A stretch of DNA of 12,471 bases from contig JANLHE010000039.1 in the NCBI GenBank assembly GCA_024653875.1, positions 1 to 12,471 of the forward strand, read 5' to 3'. Below, in pieces: positions 6,164-12,212 of this stretch. The notes beneath the pieces were generated by a model. It worked only from the letters and a program-made list of their open reading frames with translations. It had not been told where the DNA came from and made no database searches. This DNA is from Acidobacteriota bacterium (GTDB lineage Bacteria > Acidobacteriota > Vicinamibacteria > Vicinamibacterales > SCN-69-37). A program made the position numbers and the translations under genes. How positions within the stretch are numbered: the stretch's first letter is position 1; each line of letters begins with the position of its first letter.

Positions 6164-7398
6164 CCACCGCCGGCCCTCGGCGCGCCGCCGTCATCTTCAT
6201 CTTCATCACGGTCGTGCTCGACGTGCTGGCGCTCGGGATCATCATTCCCGTGCTGCCGATGCTCGTCGAGGATTTCCTTGGCGGCGACACGGCGCGGGCG
6301 GCCACGGTGTTCGGCGTGTTCGGCACCGCGTGGGCCATGATGCAGTTTGTCTTCGCGCCGATTCTGGGCGCGTTGTCCGACCGCTGGGGCCGTCGGCCGG
6401 TCATCCTCCTGTCGTGCCTCGGGCTCGGGCTCGACTACGTCCTCATGGCGCTGGCCCCCACGCTGGTCTGGCTGTTCCTGGGCCGCATCCTCTCGGGCGT
6501 GACGTCCGCGAGCTTCGCGACGGCCGGCGCGTACATCGCGGACGTCACCCCTGTCGAGAAACGCGCGGCCGGGTTCGGCGTGGTGGGCGCGGCGTTTGGT
6601 CTCGGGTTCGTGCTGGGGCCGGCGCTGGGCGGCGTGCTGGGCGCGATCGACCCGCGACTGCCGTTCTGGGTGGCGGCCGGCCTGGCGCTGGTCAACGCGG
6701 CCTACGGCTACTTCGTCTTGCCGGAGTCCCTGCCGCCCGAGCGGCGCAGACAGTTCTCGTGGGGGCGCGTGAACCCCCTCGGGTCGCTGCGGTTGCTGCG
6801 ATCGCACCATGAGCTCTTCGGCCTCGCCGCGGTGACCGTGTTTTATCACCTGGCGCACCACGTGTTGCCGAGCGTGTTCGTGTTGTACGGCAGCTATCGC
6901 TACGGGTGGGATGCCCGCGCCACCGGGCTCACGCTGGCCGGCGTCGGCGTCACGAGCATCATCGTGCAGGGCGGTCTGGTGCGGCCGATGGTGGCGCGGT
7001 TTGGCGAGCGGCGCATGTTGCTCACGGGCCTGGCCTTCGGCACGGTGGGCTACGTCATCTACGCGATGGCTGAGACCGGCGCCGGGTTCTGGCTCGGCAT
7101 CCCGATCTTCGGCCTGATGGGCCTGTACGGCCCGTCCGCGCAGGGGTTGATGACGCGCCACGTCACGGCAGCGGAGCAGGGCCAGTTGCAGGGCATCAAC
7201 AGCAGCTTCATGGGGATGACCGGCATCTTCGCGCCCGCGTTGTTCACCGTCACGTTTGCCGAGTTCATCGGGCCGCACGCCGACTGGCACCTGCCGGGCG
7301 CGCCGTTCCTGCTGGCCGCGGGGCTGCTGGCCATCGCGTGGGTGATCGCCTGGCGGGTGACGCGCGCGCGGGCCTCGGCCGGCGCCGGGTTGAAGTAG
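6160..7398 (+). CDS. TetA-like MFS transporter (TCR/Tet family, DHA1 type)
   Basis: This 412-residue inner-membrane protein shows about 12 hydrophobic segments and closely follows the TetA pattern. TM1 carries VVLDVLALGIIIPVLP (18-33) with Asp21. Motif A is GALSDRWGRRPV (70-81) with Asp74. LGLDYVLMALAP (89-100) has Asp92, matching a charged residue important in TetA(B). RILSGVTSASFATAGAYIADVTP (109-131) follows, then motif C GFVLGPALGG (149-158). The second half has YGPSAQGLMTRHVTAAEQGQLQG. TetA proteins exchange drug-Mg for a proton. The natural substrate here is unknown; its place between mqnA and mqnC hints at a housekeeping metabolite or a shared promoter. The ATG at 6160 overlaps the mqnA stop; longer upstream readings of this frame are antisense or out-of-frame to mqnA and were discarded. 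Confidence 0.9.
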   Translation: MTTAGPRRAAVIFIFITVVLDVLALGIIIPVLPMLVEDFLGGDTARAATVFGVFGTAWAMMQFVFAPILGALSDRWGRRPVILLSCLGLGLDYVLMALAPTLVWLFLGRILSGVTSASFATAGAYIADVTPVEKRAAGFGVVGAAFGLGFVLGPALGGVLGAIDPRLPFWVAAGLALVNAAYGYFVLPESLPPERRRQFSWGRVNPLGSLRLLRSHHELFGLAAVTVFYHLAHHVLPSVFVLYGSYRYGWDARATGLTLAGVGVTSIIVQGGLVRPMVARFGERRMLLTGLAFGTVGYVIYAMAETGAGFWLGIPIFGLMGLYGPSAQGLMTRHVTAAEQGQLQGINSSFMGMTGIFAPALFTVTFAEFIGPHADWHLPGAPFLLAAGLLAIAWVIAWRVTRARASAGAGLK

Positions 7399-7403
7399 CA
7401 TTT

Positions 7404-7410
7404 GGAAGGG
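7404..7410 (+). promoter_or_regulatory. Ribosome binding site that fixes the mqnC start
   Basis: GGAAGGG lies six bases upstream of ATG 7417, the clearest Shine-Dalgarno sequence in the window. It favours that start over the in-frame TTG at 7402, which has no site of its own. Confidence 0.75.
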
Positions 7411-7416
7411 CCGTTC

Positions 7417-8622
7417 ATGAGTGTCGCTGCCATCACAGACAAACTGACCGCCGGAGGGCGGCTGACCCGCGACGAGGCGCTGGAGTTCTATCTCCAGGCG
7501 CCCACCTCGCTGCTGGGGCACCTGGCCGATCGGGTGCGCCAGCGCAAACACCCCGAAGGCGTCGTCACCTACATCATCGACCGCAACGTGAACTACACGA
7601 ACGTGTGCGTCGCGCGCTGCAAGTTCTGCGCGTTTTATCGTCCCGTCGGATCCTCCGAAGGGTACACGCTGGGCTTCGACGAGATCTTCGCGAAGATCGA
7701 GGAGACGATCGCGCTGGGCGGGGGACAGTTGCTGCTGCAGGGCGGCCACAATCCCGACATTCCCCTTGAGTGGTACGAGGATCTGTTCCGGCAGGTGAAG
7801 GCGCGGTATCCCGCGTTCCGGCTGCACGCGCTGTCGCCGCCCGAGGTGATTCACATCACGCGGTTGTCGCAGTTGTCCGTGCCGGAGGTGATCCAGCGGC
7901 TGATTGCCGCGGGCCTCGACAGCATTCCCGGCGGCGGCGCGGAGATCCTCGTGGACCGCGTGCGCAAGCTCCTCAACTGCTACAACAAGGCCACCGCCGA
8001 TGAGTGGCTCGGCGTCATGCGCGAGGCGCACCGCGCCGGCCTCCGGACGACGGCGACCATGATGTACGGAACCGTGGAGACGGCGGAGGAGCGGCTGGAA
8101 CACATGTTCCGGCTGCGCGATCTGCAGGATGAGACGGGCGGCTTCACCGCGTTCATCGCCTGGAGTTACCAGCCCGAACATACCGAGCTGGGGGGCGAGG
8201 AAGCCACCGGCATCGACTACCTGCGCACGCTGGCGCTCTCGCGCCTGGTGCTCGACAACTTCGACAACGTGCAGTCGTCCTGGGTCACGCAGGGCGGCAA
8301 GGTGGGGCAGTTGAGCCTGGCCTACGGCGCCAACGACATGGGCTCGGTGATGATCGAGGAAAACGTCGTGCGCGCGGCCGGGGCCGAGTACTGCATGGAC
8401 GAGTTCGAGGTGGTGCGCAACATCGAGAGCGCCGGGTTCGTGCCCAAGCGCCGGAACATGCACTACGAGCTGCTCGGCGATCCGGTGTTCCGCGAGCGCG
8501 ACGTGCCCCGGATGCTGGAATTGGCGGTGGCGCGCAACGACGGCCGCGCGGGTGAAGCCGACGATCTGCGCGCGTATGAGGCGCGCTCGGCGGCAGGCCG
8601 CCGAGCCCGCGGCCGCGCGTGA
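7417..8622 (+). CDS. mqnC: Cyclic dehypoxanthine futalosine synthase MqnC (radical SAM)
   Basis: MqnC is a radical S-adenosylmethionine enzyme that converts dehypoxanthine futalosine to its cyclic spiro form in menaquinone synthesis. The 401-residue protein has the cluster motif in NYTNVCVARCKFCAFY (59-74; Cys64, Cys68, Cys71). Other MqnC hallmarks are LLLQGGHNPDIPLEWYEDLF, LHALSPPEVIH, GLDSIPGGGAEILVDRVR, and QSSWVTQGGKVGQLSLAYGAND followed by MIEENVVRAAGA. The last two distinguish MqnC from MqnE, which usually reads LGPKLAQ...ADD. The ATG at 7417 is chosen because GGAAGGG is correctly spaced upstream. The gap to the MFS stop is 18 bases. Its stop overlaps the GTG of the amidohydrolase (GTGA at 8619-8622). 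The last ~35 residues are Arg/Ala-rich and probably disordered. Confidence 0.96.
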   Translation: MSVAAITDKLTAGGRLTRDEALEFYLQAPTSLLGHLADRVRQRKHPEGVVTYIIDRNVNYTNVCVARCKFCAFYRPVGSSEGYTLGFDEIFAKIEETIALGGGQLLLQGGHNPDIPLEWYEDLFRQVKARYPAFRLHALSPPEVIHITRLSQLSVPEVIQRLIAAGLDSIPGGGAEILVDRVRKLLNCYNKATADEWLGVMREAHRAGLRTTATMMYGTVETAEERLEHMFRLRDLQDETGGFTAFIAWSYQPEHTELGGEEATGIDYLRTLALSRLVLDNFDNVQSSWVTQGGKVGQLSLAYGANDMGSVMIEENVVRAAGAEYCMDEFEVVRNIESAGFVPKRRNMHYELLGDPVFRERDVPRMLELAVARNDGRAGEADDLRAYEARSAAGRRARGRA

Positions 8623-9977
8623 CCCCCCAGAAAAGACGTCGGGTGTCTCCTGGAAAACGACCTCAGAGGTCGGTTCGGTCGCCTGACACCGAACCGACCT
8701 CTGAGGTCGTTTTCCAAAAGACACCCGACGTCTTTTCCGCGGTACGCGCCGGGTGGGTCCTGCCCATCAGCGGACCGCCCCTGCGGGACGGCTGGGTGAC
8801 ATTTCAGGACGGGCAGGTCGTGGCCGTCGGCCAGGGCCGGCCGCCCGTCGAGGCCCGGGACCTGGGGAACGTGGCGCTCCTGCCGGGCCTAGTGAACGCC
8901 CACACCCACCTGGAATTGACCTGGATGGCCGGCAAGGTCCCCCCGGCGGACTCCATGGACGACTGGATCCAGACCCTGCTGGCGGTGCGACGTACCGGGC
9001 CGGCCGCGGAGAGTACCGAGGTGACCGAAGGCGTGACCCGGGCCATCGGCGAGATGCGCGCCACCGGGACCTCGCTGGTGGGGGATGTCTCGAATACCCT
9101 GATTTCTGCCCCGATCCTGGCCATGGAAGGCATGGACGCCACGGTGTTCCACGAAATCCTCGGGTTCAACCCGGTCGATCCGGCCGGGTTGGTACGTGAC
9201 GCCTGGCACCGGATCGCCGAGGCCGACGAAAAAAGACGTCGGGTGTCTTTTACGTCGAAAAAGACACCCGACGTCTTTTTTGGGGTGGTGGGGCACGCGC
9301 CCTACTCCACGGCGCCGGCCCTGTTCACTGAAATCGCCGCGCGCCACGAGGGGCGCGCGCCGCTGGCGGTCCATCTGGCCGAGTCCCACGAGGAAATGGA
9401 GTTTCTCCACACCGGCCGGGGACCCATCCGCCAGATGCTCGAGACCCTCGGCGTCTGGAACGCGGCGTGGAAGGTGCCGGCCTGCGGCGCCGTCGAGTTC
9501 CTGGAGAACATCGGGTATCTGCTGCCGGGCACCCTGCTGGTGCACGGCGTCCACCTCACGCTGGAAGACCTGGACCGCGCGCGGGCGGCCGACGCCGTCG
9601 TGGTGACCTGCCCGCGCAGCAACGTCTGGGTGGGCGGCGGGGTGCCGCCGGTCTCGCGCTTCTACGGATCGGGCGTGGCCGTGGCCATCGGCACGGACAG
9701 CCTCGCCTCCACCGACTCGCTGAACATGTTCGACGAACTGGCCGCGTTGCGGCGGCTCGCGCCCGAGGTGGATGCGGCCCGCCTGCTCGACAGCGCGACC
9801 CGCGTGGGCGCCGAGGCGCTGGGCTTCGGCCAGCAGTACGGCACCATCGCGCCCGGGCGCAGCGCCGAGCTCGTCTCGGTGGCCCTGCCGGCCGGCGTCG
9901 GGGCGCGCGCAGGGGATGTGGAAGAATATCTGGTCAGTGGCGTTCCCGCTGCCGCGATCTCGTGGCTGGACGCCTGA
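8619..9977 (+). CDS. Amidohydrolase, probable aminofutalosine deaminase, carrying two in-frame palindromic insertions
   Basis: This 452-residue TIM-barrel metal-dependent deaminase belongs to the ATZ/TRZ-like amidohydrolases. Next to mqnC it is most likely the enzyme that deaminates 6-amino-6-deoxyfutalosine to futalosine (MqnX-type). Metal and catalytic motifs are LVNAHTHLEL (91-100; His95, His97), GHAPYST (225-231), AVHLAES (250-256; His252, Glu255), LLVHGVHL (306-313), CPRSN (331-335) and IGTDSLASTDSLNMFDEL (357-374; Asp360). Residues 4-40 and 204-221 are translated from palindromic repeats (8630-8737 and 9229-9281). No standard start codon lies in frame between the first element and the conserved body before residue 60, so initiation must be at GTG 8619, which overlaps the mqnC stop, or at GTG 8643 inside the element. 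All active-site motifs remain, so the enzyme may still work. The substrate is inferred from context. Confidence 0.88.
   Translation: MTPQKRRRVSPGKRPQRSVRSPDTEPTSEVVFQKTPDVFSAVRAGWVLPISGPPLRDGWVTFQDGQVVAVGQGRPPVEARDLGNVALLPGLVNAHTHLELTWMAGKVPPADSMDDWIQTLLAVRRTGPAAESTEVTEGVTRAIGEMRATGTSLVGDVSNTLISAPILAMEGMDATVFHEILGFNPVDPAGLVRDAWHRIAEADEKRRRVSFTSKKTPDVFFGVVGHAPYSTAPALFTEIAARHEGRAPLAVHLAESHEEMEFLHTGRGPIRQMLETLGVWNAAWKVPACGAVEFLENIGYLLPGTLLVHGVHLTLEDLDRARAADAVVVTCPRSNVWVGGGVPPVSRFYGSGVAVAIGTDSLASTDSLNMFDELAALRRLAPEVDAARLLDSATRVGAEALGFGQQYGTIAPGRSAELVSVALPAGVGARAGDVEEYLVSGVPAAAISWLDA
8630..8737. repeat. Large two-module palindromic element inside the amidohydrolase 5' end
   Basis: Arms 8630-8679 and 8688-8737 are 50 bases each, complementary at all but two positions, around an eight-base loop (8680-8687). 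Each arm has two modules: AAAAGACGTCGGGTGTC on the outside (module A) and GGAAAACGACCTCAGAGGTC plus GGTTCGGT on the inside (module B). Module B recurs at 107-158, and module A at 9229-9281 (21 bases identical, 8716-8736 and 9259-9279). The element keeps the reading frame open and encodes about 36 residues, from KRRRVSPGKRPQRS to VVFQKTPDVFS. Confidence 0.93.
9229..9281. repeat. Perfect 23-bp palindromic element in the middle of the amidohydrolase gene
   Basis: Arms 9229-9251 and 9259-9281 are exact inverted copies around a seven-base loop (9252-9258). This is module A of the element at 8630-8737, in the same reading frame, encoding EKRRRVSFTSKKTPDVFF. It falls between DAWHRIAEAD and GVVGHAPYST, just before a conserved active-site strand. 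Removing 54 bases would restore a normal-looking junction. The stem ends in six T, so it also resembles an intrinsic terminator, in either direction. Confidence 0.93.
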
Positions 9978-9987
9978 GCCCAGCTGA

Positions 9988-10839
9988 ATGCTCCACCGCC
10001 TCCGCACCTACGCATCGTTCGTTCGCATCAGCCACTCGGTGTTCGCCCTGCCGTTTGCACTGGTCGGCGCCCTGCTCGCCACCCAGGTCGTCCCCTGGGA
10101 CTGGACCCGGGCGTGGTGGATCGTCGCGGCGATGGTGACCGCGCGCAGCGCGGCGATGGGCTTCAACCGCCTGGCCGACGCGGAGTACGACGCGCGCAAC
10201 CCGCGCACGGCCATCCGCGAGCTGCCCCGGGGCCGCATGAGCCGGCGCGAAGCCATCGCGTTCGTGGCGGTCTCGTCGGCCGCGTTTGTCTACGCGACGT
10301 GGCACCTGGGCGCGGTCTGTCTGGCCCTCTCGCCGGTCGCCCTGGCCATCGTGTTCTGGTATTCGCTGGCGAAGCGCTTCACGTTCTACACGCAGCTGTT
10401 CCTCGGCCTGGCGATGGCCGTCGCGCCCGTGGGTGGATGGCTGGCGGCCGGCGGCCGCGGCGGCTGGGAGCCGTGGCTGCTGGGGCTCGCGATCGGCGCG
10501 TGGGTCGGCGGATTCGACGTGCTCTATGCCTGCCAGGATCTGGAGGTCGATCGGCGCGAGGGGCTACACTCGATCCCCGTGCGCTTCGGCGTCGAGCGGT
10601 CCCTGGTGATTTCCCGGGCCATGCACGTGCTTGCGGTCGTCAGCCTCGCCGCGCTCGGCGTGGCGGCGGACTTGGGGATGATCTACACCGCGGGCGTCGC
10701 CGGTGTCGCGATGCTGCTGATCTACGAGCAGTCGCTGGTGCGGGCCGACGACCTGTCGCAGGTCAAGTTTGCGTTCGACCTCAATGGCTGGGTGGGCCTG
10801 CTGTATCTGGCGACCACGGCCGCGGATTTGTACTTATGA
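9988..10839 (+). CDS. mqnP: UbiA-family polyprenyltransferase, probable MqnP
   Basis: This 283-residue integral membrane protein matches UbiA-type prenyltransferases, which attach a polyprenyl chain to an aromatic acid. In futalosine organisms MqnP prenylates 1,4-dihydroxy-6-naphthoate. The two Asp-rich Mg-pyrophosphate motifs are NRLADAEYD (60-68; Asn60, Asp64, Asp68) followed by ARNPRTAIRELPRG, and YACQDLEVD (180-188; Asp184, Asp188). The RELP wording is, from memory, typical of MqnP-like members, while UbiA itself usually has RPLP. Roughly eight hydrophobic segments follow the expected topology. The ATG at 9988 lies ten bases after the amidohydrolase stop with no clear ribosome binding site, and the stop overlaps the next ATG (ATGA at 10836-10839). 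Substrate assignment rests on the mqn and ubiX-like neighbours. Confidence 0.9.
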   Translation: MLHRLRTYASFVRISHSVFALPFALVGALLATQVVPWDWTRAWWIVAAMVTARSAAMGFNRLADAEYDARNPRTAIRELPRGRMSRREAIAFVAVSSAAFVYATWHLGAVCLALSPVALAIVFWYSLAKRFTFYTQLFLGLAMAVAPVGGWLAAGGRGGWEPWLLGLAIGAWVGGFDVLYACQDLEVDRREGLHSIPVRFGVERSLVISRAMHVLAVVSLAALGVAADLGMIYTAGVAGVAMLLIYEQSLVRADDLSQVKFAFDLNGWVGLLYLATTAADLYL

Positions 10840-11459
10840 CCACGCCCGCATCGCCCCGTCCCCACATCGCCGTCGGCGTCACCGGCGCCAGCGGCGCGAT
10901 CTATGCGGTGCGGACGATCGCCGCGCTGCTCGAGGCGGGCTGCCACCTGGAGATCGTCTTCTCCGACTACGGCAAACGCCTGCTGATGGACGAATTGGGC
11001 GCGGACGCCCGGGTCGATCGCCTGCAGGACCTGCTGGAACTCAAGTACGGCCCCGGCGTGCGCCAGGGCACCTTCGTGGTGCACAGCAACAAGGACCTGG
11101 GCGCGAGCCTCGCCAGCGGGAGCCATCGCTGCAGCGGCATGGTGATCGTGCCGTGTTCGATGAAGACGCTGGCCGGCGTGGCGCTCGGGCTCTCGCGCAG
11201 CCTGATCGAGCGCGCGGCCGACGTGATGCTCAAGGAGCGGCGCACGCTCATCCTCGTCCCGCGCGAAACGCCGATGAGCCTGCCCGCGCTGCGCCACCTG
11301 GTGTCGGCCGCCGAGGCCGGCGCGATGATTCTGCCCGCCATGCCCGCGTTCTACCAGAAGCCCCGGACGATCGACGATTTGACGGACTTCGTCGCCGGCA
11401 AGATTCTCAACGGCCTGGGGTTCGACCAGCACCTGTTCGCCCCATGGAAAGGGGAGTAG
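10836..11459 (+). CDS. mqnL: UbiX-family flavin prenyltransferase (MqnL-type)
   Basis: UbiX enzymes join dimethylallyl phosphate to FMN to make prenylated FMN, the cofactor of UbiD-type decarboxylases. In the futalosine pathway the UbiX-like MqnL supports the UbiD-like MqnM, which decarboxylates the prenylated naphthoate. The 207-residue protein shows the FMN-binding start IAVGVTGASGAIYAVR (11-26), CSGMVIVPCSMKTLAGVALGLS (99-120), the phosphate-binding RETPMSLPALRHL (143-155), and AMPAFYQKPRTIDDLTDFVAGKILNGLG (168-195). The length is typical. The ATG at 10836 overlaps the prenyltransferase stop. The partner decarboxylase gene is not in the window, so the pathway role is inferred from position. 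Confidence 0.92.
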   Translation: MTTPASPRPHIAVGVTGASGAIYAVRTIAALLEAGCHLEIVFSDYGKRLLMDELGADARVDRLQDLLELKYGPGVRQGTFVVHSNKDLGASLASGSHRCSGMVIVPCSMKTLAGVALGLSRSLIERAADVMLKERRTLILVPRETPMSLPALRHLVSAAEAGAMILPAMPAFYQKPRTIDDLTDFVAGKILNGLGFDQHLFAPWKGE

Positions 11460-12178
11460 TGGTTTCCACCTCCAAAGCCCCCGCGCGCATCGCGGGGATG
11501 TTCGACTCGATTGCGCACCGGTACGATCGACTCAATCACCTGCTCAGCGTCGGGCTCGACAGGCGGTGGCGCGCGCGCGCCGTGCGCGAACTGGCGCTGA
11601 CAGGCACCGAAGACGTGCTCGACATGTGCACCGGCACGGCCGACCTCGCCGTGGAAGCCCTGACCTCGCCGGCGGGCCGCGCGCGCGACGTGGTGGGCGT
11701 GGACTTTGCCGGCGAGATGCTGCGCCTGGGCCTGGTCAAGATCCGCAAGGCGGGCCTGGCCGATCGCATTCACCTGGTGCGCGGAGACGCCACCCGCGTG
11801 CCGCTGCCGGACGCGCGGTTCGATGCGGCGATGGTCGCGTTCGGCATTCGCAACGTGCTGGAGCCCGCGCACGCGATTCGCGAGTTCGCCCGTGTGCTCA
11901 GGCCCGGTGCGCGCCTCGCGGTGCTCGAGTTCGGCTTCCCGCGCATCCCCGGCATCACGGCGGCCTATCGCTGGTATTTCAAGTCGCTGCTGCCGCGCGT
12001 CGGACGCCTGATTTCGAAGCACGGGGACGCGTATTCGTACCTGCCTGCCTCGGTGGAGCAGTTCCCCTCGCCGGAAGCCTTTGCCTCGTTGCTGACGCAA
12101 AACGGGTTTGCCTCGGTTCGCACCGTCTCTTTGACCTTCGGCATCGTCTATCTCTATGTGGCGACGAAGGCCAGGTAG
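11459..12178 (+). CDS. menG: Demethylmenaquinone methyltransferase (UbiE/MenG)
   Basis: This 239-residue SAM-dependent methyltransferase performs the last menaquinone step, C-methylation of demethylmenaquinol. The N-terminal family motif is MFDSIAHRYDRLNHLLSVG (14-32). SAM-binding motif I is VLDMCTGTADLA (53-64), followed by VGVDFAGEML (79-88), RGDATRVPLPD (108-118), the UbiE signature AFGIRNV (127-133) and FARVLRPGARLAVLEFGFP (143-161). The C-terminal YSYLPASVEQFPSPEAFASLL is also typical. With futalosine genes beside it and no sign of ubiquinone synthesis in the window, the menaquinone role is preferred. The start is uncertain. GTG 11459 overlaps the ubiX-like stop by one base and follows the purine stretch GGAAAGGGGAG. 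An in-frame ATG at 11444 would add five residues and overlap the upstream gene by 16 bases. Confidence 0.93.
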   Translation: MVSTSKAPARIAGMFDSIAHRYDRLNHLLSVGLDRRWRARAVRELALTGTEDVLDMCTGTADLAVEALTSPAGRARDVVGVDFAGEMLRLGLVKIRKAGLADRIHLVRGDATRVPLPDARFDAAMVAFGIRNVLEPAHAIREFARVLRPGARLAVLEFGFPRIPGITAAYRWYFKSLLPRVGRLISKHGDAYSYLPASVEQFPSPEAFASLLTQNGFASVRTVSLTFGIVYLYVATKAR

Positions 12179-12192
12179 CCCGCCGGCTGCCC

Positions 12193-12198
12193 TAGAAT
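12193..12198 (+). promoter_or_regulatory. Possible -10 element upstream of the TonB-like gene
   Basis: TAGAAT differs from TATAAT at one base and lies 14 bases before the ATG at 12213, in the 34-base gap after menG. No good -35 hexamer is visible. If real, it would start a new transcript with a leader of only about seven bases. Confidence 0.3.
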
Positions 12199-12212
12199 CG
12201 AACTGACCCCTG

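Noticed and set aside
6160..7398. Acquired tetracycline resistance gene
   Set aside because: There are no flanking mobile-element genes or TetR regulator, its base composition looks like its neighbours, and it is translationally coupled to mqnA. Similarity to TetA alone does not show resistance.
7402..7416. TTG at 7402 as the mqnC start
   Set aside because: GGAAGGG at 7404-7410 is correctly spaced for ATG 7417, and the extra five residues match nothing.
6079..8724. An 881-codon minus-strand open frame across the MFS gene and mqnC
   Set aside because: Same GC-bias artefact. Its only recognisable segment is the peptide encoded by the palindromic element, which reads similarly on both strands.
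8630..9281. A CRISPR array or an integron-like site
   Set aside because: The repeats are inverted palindromes within one gene, not regularly spaced direct repeats, and no cas or integrase gene is near.
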